Source: an uncultured Collinsella sp. (GTDB lineage Bacteria; Actinomycetota; Coriobacteriia; Coriobacteriales; Coriobacteriaceae). Taken from it: a stretch of 64,000 nt of DNA. Below, in pieces: positions 26,825 to 35,847 of the stretch. The notes below the pieces were generated by a model. The model saw only the letters and a program-made list of their open reading frames with translations, was not told the DNA's origin and did no database searches. Location of the stretch: the NCBI GenBank assembly GCA_902472315.1, contig CABRNM010000002.1:1-64000 (forward strand), in the 5' to 3' direction. Both the position numbers and the translations under genes were made by a program. Within the stretch, counting starts at the first letter, position 1. Every line of letters begins with the position of its first letter.

Positions 26825-28951
26825 TTACTGAGCGGAGCCGTCCGCAGCCGATGCCTCGGTGGTATCCGAAACCGGATCCTGGGCATCCTTGGGCAAAAAA
26901 TGAGCTTTGAGCGTGGTCTTGCCGATGAGGCCATCGAGCACATAAAGGAAACCCGGCAGCGCAAAGAGTACGGCGACTAGGGAGATGCTCACGCCGACGC
27001 CCAGGAACCAGCCGATCTGCTTGAGCACGCCGTGGCTCGAGATCGCATGGATCAGGAAGCCACTGATCAGCAGAACCGATCCAGAGGTCAAAACAGGAAT
27101 CGTGCAAGCTTCCATGGTCTCGAGTAGCGCTTCGCGCTTATGCATGGTCACGCGGTCCTCACGATAGCGGTCAGCAATCAGGATGCCGTAGTCGACGGCA
27201 ACGCCCAGCTGGATGGAGCTCACAATTAAGTAGGCGAGGAAGAACTCGTGCATACCGGTGTAGAGCGGTGCAGCAAAGTTGATCCAGATCGAGGTCTCAA
27301 TCACGAGCACCAAGATGATCGGCAGGCTCAGCGACTTGGTGGCCAGCAGCAAGACCGCGAACACGGCCACGACGGCGATGAGGTCGACCTTGCCCTTATC
27401 GACGGTGATGGTGTCCTTAAGGTCGGTGGTGCTCACGCCCTCGCCGGCGAGCATTGCCTTACCCGGATAATGTTTGTCCGCGATACAACGAATCTTCTTG
27501 ACCAGCTTAAATGTACTCGGACCCTCGTAGGGCGCGGTAACCGTGAGCACCAAACGGCTGTAGTGCTCTCCCTCCACCAGATCGAGCGTGTCCTTTTCGG
27601 CCATGCCCGTGGGGATATAGGGACTCGCAACGTCAACATAGCTCTGGATGGACTTGACCTCGGGGAGCGCCTTGAGCTCATTGGAGAGTGCCTGCTCCTC
27701 GCTCACCTCTCCACGGGGAACGAGCACAACGTAGGTATCGGAGTTGCCAAAGACCTCCTTGACCTTGTCCATATCCTGACCAAGCCGCGTATCCGAACCA
27801 AAAATGTGCGAAGTGCCGTAGTAGTACGTGATATCGCTGGAGGTCGATGCCACACGCGCAGGGTAAACCACGGCGAGGATCACGACGGCAGCGGGGATAC
27901 AGACCTTGAGCACCAGACGGGCGAACTTACCCAGCGGCGGGACAAAGGGCCTGTGCTGCGATTTTTGCACAAAGCCATCGAACTGAACGAACATCGAAGG
28001 AACAAAGGTAAAGACCGATACCAGGCTGATGGCGATACCCTTTGCAAGGGCAAGACCAAGGTCGGGGCCGATCTTAAACTGCATGGCGGCAAGCGCGATA
28101 AAGCCGATGCAGACCGTGCAACCGCTCGAAAACACGGCGACCGAGGACAGGCAGCACGACTGCACCATGTCTTCGGCAACGCTGCCGTGGCGGCCACGCT
28201 CCTCGTTAAAGCGGTGCAGCAAAAAGACCGAGAAGTCCAGCGCGATGGCAACCTGCAAAATGGAGCCCGCAGAGTTGGTGACAAAGCTAATCTCGCCAAA
28301 GATGAGGTTGGTGCCCCAGTTGATAAACACCGAGACGCCCAGGCCCAGCAGCACCAGGATGGGTTCGGCCCAGCTGGTAGTCGTGATGACCAGAATCACG
28401 AAGATAATCGCTATGACAGCGACCGTGATAATGCTGATCTGCTGCTCGGTCGATGTGGTGGCGAGCGCGTTAGACATGGCCGAGCCCGTAATGGCGCCCT
28501 CGTCGCCCACGATATCTCGAATAGCGTCGGTTGCCTCGATCTCCTTTTCGGAATTAACCGTCACCGTAAACAGGGCGTTGTTCTTTTTGTAATAGGTCTC
28601 AACGGTGTCTTTGTCTTGCGTGGCAAGCGGCTGATCGATATCTGCCGCGTCGTCAAGCCATAGGACCTCCTCGACGCCGTCGACCTTTTTGATTTTGTCC
28701 TTGTATTTGAGCGCCTGAGCGATCGAGACATTGGGCACCATAACGCGACAGTTGGGAATGTCACCCTCAAACTCATCACCCATGGTATTCAGAGCGACGG
28801 TCGACGCCGCTTCGTCGGGCAGATAGCTCGTAATGTCGTAGTTAACGCCTACAAACTGGCGCAGGAACAGGCATACCAGTGCTGCCACCGCATAGAACGC
28901 GATGATGGGTTTGCGGTGCTTCACGACCCATCGAAATAGCTTCTCTTTCAA
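26825..28951 (-). CDS. MMPL/RND family transporter
   Basis: 708 aa. Twelve predicted helices arranged as two RND halves, each led by one helix and an external domain. The second halves of each repeat contain ALDFSVFLLHRFNEER and GVAVDYGILIADRYRED, with the intramembrane Asp residues typical of MMPL proton-driven exporters. These export lipids or other hydrophobic compounds. TTG 28951 is preferred because GGAGG sits 7 nt upstream; TTG 28957 is too close to the site. The next gene in the operon is a secreted helical repeat protein, so the pair may move or anchor an envelope component. Cargo is unknown. Confidence 0.88.
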   Translation of the reverse strand: MKEKLFRWVVKHRKPIIAFYAVAALVCLFLRQFVGVNYDITSYLPDEAASTVALNTMGDEFEGDIPNCRVMVPNVSIAQALKYKDKIKKVDGVEEVLWLDDAADIDQPLATQDKDTVETYYKKNNALFTVTVNSEKEIEATDAIRDIVGDEGAITGSAMSNALATTSTEQQISIITVAVIAIIFVILVITTTSWAEPILVLLGLGVSVFINWGTNLIFGEISFVTNSAGSILQVAIALDFSVFLLHRFNEERGRHGSVAEDMVQSCCLSSVAVFSSGCTVCIGFIALAAMQFKIGPDLGLALAKGIAISLVSVFTFVPSMFVQFDGFVQKSQHRPFVPPLGKFARLVLKVCIPAAVVILAVVYPARVASTSSDITYYYGTSHIFGSDTRLGQDMDKVKEVFGNSDTYVVLVPRGEVSEEQALSNELKALPEVKSIQSYVDVASPYIPTGMAEKDTLDLVEGEHYSRLVLTVTAPYEGPSTFKLVKKIRCIADKHYPGKAMLAGEGVSTTDLKDTITVDKGKVDLIAVVAVFAVLLLATKSLSLPIILVLVIETSIWINFAAPLYTGMHEFFLAYLIVSSIQLGVAVDYGILIADRYREDRVTMHKREALLETMEACTIPVLTSGSVLLISGFLIHAISSHGVLKQIGWFLGVGVSISLVAVLFALPGFLYVLDGLIGKTTLKAHFLPKDAQDPVSDTTEASAADGSAQ

Positions 28952-29113
28952 CCTCAATCCTCCATAACGCTCAGCCTATGTTTTGCTCTTTGTTATATTC
29001 CACATTTGGTAGTTATACAACATGTGTAGGATAAAGGCGCCATAAAGATATGCGATTGACGCGGTCCCGGAGCCAAAACAGCCGCTGCAGAAGCAGTTCG
29101 GAAAAGGTCCTCA

Positions 29114-29163
29114 GCGGAAACTGCATCCCAGTTTTTAGACGAAAAACGGGATATGGTTTCTGG
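29114..29163. repeat. Two more copies of the GGGAnnnGnTTTCC repeat
   Basis: GCGGAAACTGCATCCCAG (29114-29131) and GGGATATGGTTTCTGG (29148-29163) face each other and could form a hairpin. Same family as the six copies at 24036-24219. No gene is visible in the 395-bp gap between the MMPL gene and the histidine operon. Confidence 0.65.
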
Positions 29164-29284
29164 TTGGCCTAGATAATCGTCAGATTTAGCTGAGCGTCTG
29201 CCCCTATGTTTCCAAATGAATACGGTGTGAGCTGCGGACAAGGATTTTCCCCGCAAGCACTCTAGTATGCTAAAGTACCCAAAA

Positions 29285-29306
29285 GACCGGCGGAGCTATG
29301 CCGGTC
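29285..29306 (+). promoter_or_regulatory. Hairpin in the leader of the histidine operon
   Basis: GACCGGC pairs with GCCGGTC around an 8-nt loop, followed by GTTTGTTCT, 40 bp before the first his start codon. It could be a terminator for upstream transcription or an attenuator. I see no run of His codons and no T-box core, so the mode of control is open. Confidence 0.5.
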
Positions 29307-29346
29307 GTTTGTTCTGTATGCAACACAGCATGAGGAGGCTCACCAG

Positions 29347-31062
29347 ATGACGGCCACACCGTGGGGATTCCGGGACATATTGCCCGAGGAGGCTCAGGCG
29401 CGCGAGGAGATTGCGCTGACGGTGAAGGGCTGCTTTAGGGAGCATCATTATCTGCCGGTTGAGACGCCGCTGCTCGAGGACAAGGGCTCGCTCGAGGAGG
29501 ACGGCCGTATCGCGGACACGCCGTTTAAGCTTTTTGACGATGACGGCCGCTTGTTGGTGGTTCGTCCCGACAATACGTTGCCGATCGTGCGTTTGGTCTC
29601 GACCCGCATGCGCGCGGCCGACTTGCCGCTGCGCCTGCGCTATGAGGCGCCGGTGGTTCGCGAATGCCAGCGCAATGCCGGCGGTTCGCGTCAATTTACC
29701 CAGCTGGGTTTTGAGCTCATCGGCGCGGGCGATACCGCGGGCGATGTCGAGATCGTCTCGCTGGTGGCCGAGGCCGTTCGCAAGTTGGCGCTGCCCGATG
29801 CGCGCATTATCGCAGGTAGCGTGCGCCCGTTTAAGGAGCTGCTCGCGGCGTGCGAGGATCGCGAGCTGGCTGCCGAGGCTCTGCGCTGCGTGCACGCCAA
29901 CGACTTTGTGGGCCTCGATGCCCGCGTGGCGAAAAGCACCGAGCCCGAGGCCGTCAAGGCCGCCATTAGCGAGCTGCCGCGCCTGCACGGTGGTGCCGAG
30001 GTGCTCGACCGCGTCGACGCGCTGCTGGCGGCGGCGGGCATTGTTGCGCCGCTCACGCGCGAGCTGCGTGCCCTGGTCGAGGGCCTGGCACCCGAGGACG
30101 CCCAGGTGCTGTCGTTCGACTTCTCCATCATGAACTCTTTCGATTACTACACGGGTCTGGTCTTTAAGGCCTATGCCGGCGGCCTGCCCGATCCGGTCGG
30201 TTCGGGCGGACGCTACGACTCCATCTTTACCGGCGCATTTGGCGACGGCATCGAGGTACCGGCGGCGGGCTTTGCCTTTTCGCTCGAGCGTCTGGAGGCC
30301 GCGCGCACCTCGGCCGAGGACGCCGCTTCCGACGGCGATCACGCCGTGGGTCGCGGCGCCGAGGGTCCGCTGCGCATCGCCGTGCCCAAGGGCTCGCTCA
30401 AGGCCGACACGCTCGACGTGCTCGAGGCCGCGGGCTTGGACGTCTCTGAGCTGCGTGACCCCGGCCGTCACCTGATTGTGGGCGGTCGCGACACGCGTGC
30501 CGGCGAGGGCACGGTCGGCGATATCGAGTTTGTCATCGTGCGTCCCAGCGACGCGCCCGCTTTTGTGGGCTGTGGCGGTGCCGACTGCGGCATCTGCGGT
30601 TGGGACTCGCTTATCGAGGCAGACCTCAACCTGCTGCAGCTGGTCGACCTGGGCTACGGCCTGTGCACGTTTATCGAGGCGGAGCCCGCGTGGCGCGCCG
30701 GCCAGGCCGAGCGCAACTATGCCCGCCGTGGGTCGCTTCGCGTGGCCACCAAGTATCCGCGCATCGCGAGCGCCTGGTATGCCGAGCGCGGCGTGAACGC
30801 CGACATCGTTTCGCTGCACGGTAACATCGAGTTGGGCCCCATTGTCGGTATGACCGACCGTATCGTGGACATCACCGCCACGGGCGCCACGCTGCGCGAT
30901 AACGACCTGGTTATTACCGGTCGCATTATGGACTGCACGGCGCGATTCTTCGTCAACCCGGGTGCCGCGCGCCTGGACCCGCGCGTGCGCAACTTGGCCG
31001 ATCGCCTGGCGGCGGCCGTGAAGGACAAGCATTTTGAGCCCGTTGCGGGCTCGGCACAATAG
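29347..31062 (+). CDS. hisG: HisZ-HisG fusion: ATP phosphoribosyltransferase with regulatory subunit
   Basis: 571 aa, joining two proteins that are usually separate. Residues 1-325 are HisZ, a catalytically dead histidyl-tRNA synthetase relative (WGFRDILPEEA, then FSIMNSFDYYTGLVFKAY, GSGGRYDSI). Residues about 340-560 are short-form HisG (LRIAVPKGSLKADTLDVLE, LRVATKYPRIASAWYAERG, IVDITATGATLRDNDLV). HisG performs the first step of histidine synthesis, and HisZ makes it sensitive to histidine. An insert-like stretch, VGCGGADCGICGWDSL, holds four Cys where most HisG have none. GAGGAGG precedes ATG 29347. It heads the operon. Confidence 0.93.
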   Translation: MTATPWGFRDILPEEAQAREEIALTVKGCFREHHYLPVETPLLEDKGSLEEDGRIADTPFKLFDDDGRLLVVRPDNTLPIVRLVSTRMRAADLPLRLRYEAPVVRECQRNAGGSRQFTQLGFELIGAGDTAGDVEIVSLVAEAVRKLALPDARIIAGSVRPFKELLAACEDRELAAEALRCVHANDFVGLDARVAKSTEPEAVKAAISELPRLHGGAEVLDRVDALLAAAGIVAPLTRELRALVEGLAPEDAQVLSFDFSIMNSFDYYTGLVFKAYAGGLPDPVGSGGRYDSIFTGAFGDGIEVPAAGFAFSLERLEAARTSAEDAASDGDHAVGRGAEGPLRIAVPKGSLKADTLDVLEAAGLDVSELRDPGRHLIVGGRDTRAGEGTVGDIEFVIVRPSDAPAFVGCGGADCGICGWDSLIEADLNLLQLVDLGYGLCTFIEAEPAWRAGQAERNYARRGSLRVATKYPRIASAWYAERGVNADIVSLHGNIELGPIVGMTDRIVDITATGATLRDNDLVITGRIMDCTARFFVNPGAARLDPRVRNLADRLAAAVKDKHFEPVAGSAQ

Positions 31063-31167
31063 CGCGAGCACGCACGGGCGTCCCAACGTCTGGGCTGCGG
31101 GCCGATTGGCGCCGCCGCCCGGCCTCTCGTTTTTCGAACACAACCTCGACCGATAGGGGATACCGAT

Positions 31168-32652
31168 ATGAAGACCATCAAGCTTGCTCCCGGTGAGCGC
31201 CTCGTTACCAACCAGCTCAACCGCAAGGGTGTGCTGCCGCAAAACATCGTCGACGCCGCCCGCGATATCGTGGCCGACGTGCGCGCCAACGGCGATGCCG
31301 CGGTGCGCGATTACTGTCAGCGTTTTGACGGTGTTGAGCTGCAGAGCTTCCGTCTGCCGCAAGAGCAGATCGATGCCGCGCTCGAAGGTCTTGATCCGGC
31401 CTTTGTTGCCGCGCTCGAGAAGGCCGCGCGCCAGATTCGCGAATTCCACCAGCGCGAGGTCGAGCAGAGCTGGTTTACCACGCGCCCGGACGGCACGATG
31501 CTCGGCGTTAAGGTGACCCCGCTCGCGGCGGCCGGCATCTACGTGCCGGGCGGTCGCGCGCAGTATCCCTCCACGGTGCTCATGAATGCCATTCCCGCCA
31601 AGGTTGCCGGCGTCAAGCGCGTGGTCATGGTGACCCCGCCGCAAAAAGACGGCCTGATCAGCCCCTACACGCTCGCCGCGGCAAAGCTCGGCGGCGTGGA
31701 CGAGATCTATATGGTGGGCGGCGCCCAGGCCGTGGCCGCGCTGGCATACGGTACCGAGACCATTCCGCGCGTCGACAAAATCACCGGCCCGGGCAACGCC
31801 TTTGTTGCGGCGGCCAAGCAGATTGTCTCGGGCGATGTGGGAATCGACATGGTCGCCGGTCCGTCCGAGGTCTGCGTGCTGGCCGATGCCACGGCCAAGC
31901 CCATGGTGGTCGCGGCCGACCTGATGGCCCAGGCCGAGCACGATCCGCTGGCAGCCTGCTATCTGGTGACCTGCGACGAGCAGTTTGCGCGCGAGGTCGA
32001 GGCGGGTATCGACATTCTGGTGGCGCAGTCGCCGCGTGCCGAGATCACGCGCGCCTCGCTCGACAACGAAGGCACCATCGTGGTCGCCGCCGACATGGCC
32101 GCCGCCGTCGAGGCCGTGAACACCGTGGCGCCTGAGCACCTTGAGCTGCACTGCAAGGATGCGATGGGCCTGCTCGGCGGCATTCGCAACGCCGGCGCCA
32201 TCTTTGTGGGCGCTTGGAGCTCCGAGCCGCTCGGCGATTACGTTGCCGGTCCCAACCACACGCTGCCGACTGGCGGCACGGCCATGTTCTCCAACCCGCT
32301 TTCGGTCGAAGAGTTCGTTAAGCGCTCGAGCGTCATTTGCTATACGCCCGAGGGCCTGCTCTCCGATGCTCCCGCTACGCAGCGTTTGGCCGAGGCCGAG
32401 GGCCTGTGGGCACACGCGCTTTCCGCCGCACTGCGTCGCCGTGTGCTGGAGCAGGGCGAGGATGCCGTGAGCGCCGAGTCTCTGGCCGCGGCCGACCTGA
32501 CCAAGGTCGCCTGGCCGGGCGACGCCGTGGCGACGGTTGCCGAGGGTGTGGACCTGGCGGCGGCGGGCGGTGCCGCTGGCGCGGTCGTCGAGGGTGTGGA
32601 CCTGGCGGCTGCGGGCGCGGATGGCGTTGGCGCGACCGGCGAGGAGGCCTAA
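31168..32652 (+). CDS. hisD: Histidinol dehydrogenase
   Basis: 494 aa. Oxidises L-histidinol to histidine in two NAD-dependent steps with a bound zinc. Visible are AGIYVPGGRAQYPSTVLMNA, KITGPGNAFVAAAKQIV, AGPSEVCVLADATA and the zinc/catalytic region APEHLELHCKDAM. Near the C-terminus is GPNHTLPTGGTAMFSNPLSV. It is about 60 residues longer than usual: the tail holds a 16-residue duplicated block (EGVDLAAAG at two sites, 48 bp apart in the DNA) and an Ala/Gly-rich end. AGGGGA lies before ATG 31168. It ends 1 bp before the hisC start. Confidence 0.96.
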   Translation: MKTIKLAPGERLVTNQLNRKGVLPQNIVDAARDIVADVRANGDAAVRDYCQRFDGVELQSFRLPQEQIDAALEGLDPAFVAALEKAARQIREFHQREVEQSWFTTRPDGTMLGVKVTPLAAAGIYVPGGRAQYPSTVLMNAIPAKVAGVKRVVMVTPPQKDGLISPYTLAAAKLGGVDEIYMVGGAQAVAALAYGTETIPRVDKITGPGNAFVAAAKQIVSGDVGIDMVAGPSEVCVLADATAKPMVVAADLMAQAEHDPLAACYLVTCDEQFAREVEAGIDILVAQSPRAEITRASLDNEGTIVVAADMAAAVEAVNTVAPEHLELHCKDAMGLLGGIRNAGAIFVGAWSSEPLGDYVAGPNHTLPTGGTAMFSNPLSVEEFVKRSSVICYTPEGLLSDAPATQRLAEAEGLWAHALSAALRRRVLEQGEDAVSAESLAAADLTKVAWPGDAVATVAEGVDLAAAGGAAGAVVEGVDLAAAGADGVGATGEEA

Positions 32653-32653
32653 T

Positions 32654-33769
32654 ATGGCCGAACTCACGCCCCGCATGAAGGAGCTCGTCCAGTCCTACTT
32701 GACCGGCATTGAGCCCTACGATCCCAACTTTACGCCCACGCGCATCAACCTTTCGGCCAACGAGAACACCTATCCCGTGCCGGCCGGCGTGCGCGAGGCG
32801 GTCGACGCCGCCCTGGCTGCCACGCCGCTCAACCGCTATCCCGATCCCATGTCTAACGACCTGCGCGACGAGCTTGCTGCCTGGCATGGCGTGACGCGCG
32901 AGAACATCTGCGTGGGAAACGGCGGCGACGAGCTGCTCTATAACTATCTGCTGGCGTTTGGCGGCGCGGGGAGGACTCTACTCAACTGCCCACCGTGCTT
33001 TAGCGAGTACGCGTTCTTTGCGTCGCTCTGCCAGACCGAGGTGCGCGACGTGTGGCGCGACCCCGCGACCTTTGAGCTTGACCAGGCAGCTGTGCTCGCA
33101 GCGGCGCCCGAGTGCAGCCTGGCGATCGTGACCTCGCCCAACAATCCCACGGGTGACGTGGCACCGCTCGACTTTGTCGCGGCCCTGTGCAATGCCTGCC
33201 CCGGCGTGGTGATGGTCGATGAGGCCTACGTTGAGTTTGCCGACGATTCGTTTGGCGCGGCCACCACGGCGCAAGGGCTTATCGCCGAGCATCCAAACCT
33301 GGTGATTCTGCATACGCTGTCCAAGGCGTTTGGCGCCGCCGGCACGCGTTTGGGCTACGTGATCGCGGCACCCGAGGTCATCGATGTGTTCGCGGCGATT
33401 CGCCAGATCTACTCGGTCAATGTGCTGAGCCAGGCGACGGCGCTTGCCTGCGTGCGTGCGCGCGATGCGTATGCGCCCGTGGTGGCGCAAGTTACATCCG
33501 AGCGCGAGTGCGAGTTGTGCGCCCTGCGTGCAATGGCTGCCGAGGGCATGCCCGTGGAGGCATGGCCGAGCGCGGCGAACTTTGTGCTCGTGCGCACGCC
33601 GCATGCCACGCGCGTGCGCGAGCGTCTGCGTGATGAGTATTCGATTTTGGTGCGCGACTTTAGCTATGCGCCGGGCCTTGCGGACTGTCTGCGCATCACT
33701 GTGGGTACGCCGCAGGAAAACGACGAGGTGCTGGCTGCGTTTGCCGCGCTGGTGAAGGAGGAGATGTAG
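32654..33769 (+). CDS. hisC: Histidinol-phosphate aminotransferase
   Basis: 371 aa, PLP-dependent class I/II aminotransferase that makes histidinol phosphate from imidazole acetol phosphate. Visible are FTPTRINLSANENTYPVP, GNGGDELLYNYLLAFGG, SPNNPTGDVAPLDF, VDEAYVEFADDSF and the PLP lysine in TLSKAFGAAGTRLGY. ATG 32654 follows the hisD stop immediately (TAATATG) and is served by GGAGG in the end of hisD. Its stop abuts hisB. Confidence 0.96.
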   Translation: MAELTPRMKELVQSYLTGIEPYDPNFTPTRINLSANENTYPVPAGVREAVDAALAATPLNRYPDPMSNDLRDELAAWHGVTRENICVGNGGDELLYNYLLAFGGAGRTLLNCPPCFSEYAFFASLCQTEVRDVWRDPATFELDQAAVLAAAPECSLAIVTSPNNPTGDVAPLDFVAALCNACPGVVMVDEAYVEFADDSFGAATTAQGLIAEHPNLVILHTLSKAFGAAGTRLGYVIAAPEVIDVFAAIRQIYSVNVLSQATALACVRARDAYAPVVAQVTSERECELCALRAMAAEGMPVEAWPSAANFVLVRTPHATRVRERLRDEYSILVRDFSYAPGLADCLRITVGTPQENDEVLAAFAALVKEEM

Positions 33770-34357
33770 ATGGGCCGTTATGCCGAGGTGACCCGCAAGA
33801 CGGGTGAGACCGACATTGTCGTCAAGCTCGACCTGGATGGAACCGGTACGTGCGATATCTCGACCGGCGTGCCGTTTTTCGACCACATGCTCAACGCCTT
33901 TGGCCGCCATGGCCTGTTCGATTTGACGGTGCATGCGGTGGGCGATGTTGAGGTCGATGCGCATCATACCGTCGAGGACACGGGTATTGTGCTGGGCGAG
34001 GCGTTCTGCCAGGCGCTGGGCGACAAGGCGGGCATTACACGCTTTGCCGACGCGGCGATTGCCATGGACGAGACGCTCGTGATGGCCGCCGTGGATATCT
34101 CGGGCCGCGGGCAGGCCTATTGCGAGCTGCCCGTGCCAACCGAGCGCGTGGGCACCTTCGATACCGAGCTGGCTGTCGAGTTCTTCTACGCTTTTGCGCG
34201 CGACGCCAAGCTCACACTGCATGTGCGCGAACTGGCGGGCGGCAACTCGCATCACATTATCGAGGCCGCCTTTAAGGCCGTGGGCCGCACAATGCGCCGC
34301 GCCTGCGAGCTCGATCCCCGCGTGCAGGGCATCCCCAGCACCAAGGGCTCGCTGTAA
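33770..34357 (+). CDS. hisB: Imidazoleglycerol-phosphate dehydratase
   Basis: 195 aa, the single-function HisB (no phosphatase half). Two internal repeats carry the manganese-binding histidines: FFDHMLNAFGRHG with DAHHTVEDTGIVLG, and SHHIIEAAFKAVGR. It converts IGP to imidazole acetol phosphate. It starts at the base after the hisC stop, so translation is coupled. The histidinol phosphatase step is left to the PHP enzyme at 37774. Confidence 0.97.
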   Translation: MGRYAEVTRKTGETDIVVKLDLDGTGTCDISTGVPFFDHMLNAFGRHGLFDLTVHAVGDVEVDAHHTVEDTGIVLGEAFCQALGDKAGITRFADAAIAMDETLVMAAVDISGRGQAYCELPVPTERVGTFDTELAVEFFYAFARDAKLTLHVRELAGGNSHHIIEAAFKAVGRTMRRACELDPRVQGIPSTKGSL

Positions 34358-34402
34358 CCTGCCAAAAAGGGACAGGTTTTGAATGGGGAAAGGGAGGGTC
34401 GC

Positions 34403-35104
34403 GTGGGCGAACCGAAGATCGTGGTGGTCGACTACCATAAGGGTAACTTGTCGAGCGTCGTGCGCGGGCTTGTGCGCGCCGGTGCCGCTGCCTGCACGTC
34501 GGACGATCCGGAGCAGATCTGCAACGCCGACGGCCTGGTCATCCCGGGCGTGGGCGCGTTCTATGACGCGATCGCCTTTATGCGCCAGAGCGGTGAGGAG
34601 GCGGCTGTGCTCGACGCCGTTGCCGCCGGAACTCCGCTGCTCGGCATCTGCCTGGGCCTTCAGCTATTTTTTGAGCGCGGCAACGAGGGCGTGCCTGCGG
34701 ACGAGGGCGCGATTGCCGGCGGTAACGCCCCCGAGCAGGCTGGCAGTCCCTGGGTCGATGGGCTGGGCATTATGCGCGGCTCGTGCACGCGCTTGGAGTC
34801 GAGTCGCCTTAAGGTGCCGCACGTGGGCTGGGACCAGGTGCACATGACGCCCGCCGGTGCGGCCGATCCACTGCTTGCCGGTTTTGCCGAGGGTGCCAAC
34901 ATGTATTTCACCCACAGCTATGCGGTGGCCGACGATGCCGATGCCGCCGATGTGCTGGCGCGCACGCACTATACGCGGAGTTTCCCGTGCATCGTGCGCC
35001 ACGGCAACGTGTGGGGCTGCCAGTTCCATCCCGAGAAATCCTCCGCGCTGGGTCAGCGCATCCTTAAGAATTTCGTCAGCATCGTCGAGGAGGTCGGCCG
35101 ATGA
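34403..35104 (+). CDS. hisH: Imidazole glycerol phosphate synthase, glutaminase subunit
   Basis: 233 aa from GTG 34403, chosen because AGGGAGGG lies 4 nt upstream; an upstream TTG gives only an unsupported extension. Class I glutaminase: VVVDYHKGNLSSV, nucleophile Cys in LGICLGLQLFF, and His/Glu in CQFHPEKSS. It feeds ammonia to HisF. It holds a longer-than-usual loop near residues 95-115 (EGAIAGGNAPEQAG). Its stop overlaps the hisA start (ATGA). The 45-bp gap before it contains AAAAAGGGACAGGTTTT. Confidence 0.95.
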   Translation: MGEPKIVVVDYHKGNLSSVVRGLVRAGAAACTSDDPEQICNADGLVIPGVGAFYDAIAFMRQSGEEAAVLDAVAAGTPLLGICLGLQLFFERGNEGVPADEGAIAGGNAPEQAGSPWVDGLGIMRGSCTRLESSRLKVPHVGWDQVHMTPAGAADPLLAGFAEGANMYFTHSYAVADDADAADVLARTHYTRSFPCIVRHGNVWGCQFHPEKSSALGQRILKNFVSIVEEVGR

Positions 35105-35844
35105 TTCTGTTTCCCGCAATCGATTTGATCGGCGGCAAGGTCGTGCGCTTGGAGCGCGGCGACCGGAGCCGCTGCAAGGTATATTCCGACGACCCCGTGG
35201 CCGTCGCCCGCTCGTTTGCCGAGCAGGGCGCGAGCTGGGTGCACGTCGTCGACCTGTCCGCTGCCTTTGGCGAGGACGAGGGAGCGTGCGCTGCCAATTC
35301 GGCGGCGATTAAGGCCACCTGCGGCGTCGATGGTCTGTCCGTGGACGTGGGCGGCGGCGTCCGCTCGCTCGCGCGCATCGACGAGTTGGCCGGCTACGGT
35401 GCGCGCCGCATTGCGCTGGGTACCGTGCTGGTGACCGAGCCGGGTTTTGCCGAGGTGGCGGCTCGCGGCTTTGGCGAGCTGTTGGTGGCTGACATTGCCG
35501 CGCGCGACGGCCAGGTTAAGGTGAACGGCTGGCGCGACGGCGCGGGCGTGGCGCTCGACGATGCCGTGGCGCAGCTTTCCGAGCTGGGCTTTAAGCATCT
35601 GGTGTATACCGACATCGCGCGCGATGGCATGCAGACGGGCATCGATGTGGCGGCGTATCGCCATGTGGCGCAGGTCGCGGGCTTTCCCGTCGTGGCTTCG
35701 GGCGGCATCTCGACGCTCGACGACATCCGCGCGCTGGCCGCGGTGGGCGAGGGCGCGATTGAAGGCGCCATTACCGGTCGTGCGCTCTACGAGGGCAACT
35801 TTATGCTGGTACAGGCGCTGGCCGCCGCCCGAGGGGAGGAGTAG
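35101..35844 (+). CDS. hisA: ProFAR isomerase
   Basis: 247 aa TIM barrel. Opens the ribose ring of ProFAR to give PRFAR. Visible are FPAIDLIGGKVVRLERGD with catalytic Asp, VDVGGGVRSLARI, and TDIARDGMQTGID with the second Asp, followed by ASGGISTLDDIRAL. It overlaps hisH by 4 bp and lies 3 bp before hisF. Confidence 0.96.
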   Translation: MILFPAIDLIGGKVVRLERGDRSRCKVYSDDPVAVARSFAEQGASWVHVVDLSAAFGEDEGACAANSAAIKATCGVDGLSVDVGGGVRSLARIDELAGYGARRIALGTVLVTEPGFAEVAARGFGELLVADIAARDGQVKVNGWRDGAGVALDDAVAQLSELGFKHLVYTDIARDGMQTGIDVAAYRHVAQVAGFPVVASGGISTLDDIRALAAVGEGAIEGAITGRALYEGNFMLVQALAAARGEE

Positions 35845-35847
35845 ACC

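Noticed and set aside
29166..29346. T-box or His-codon attenuator before the histidine operon
   Set aside because: No T-box core sequence and no run of His codons could be found; only a simple hairpin is present.
29296..32676. 1126-codon open frame on the minus strand opposite hisG and hisD
   Set aside because: It is exactly antisense to two well-supported histidine genes, has Arg/Gly/His-rich composition typical of a shadow frame in high-GC DNA, and shows no motif.
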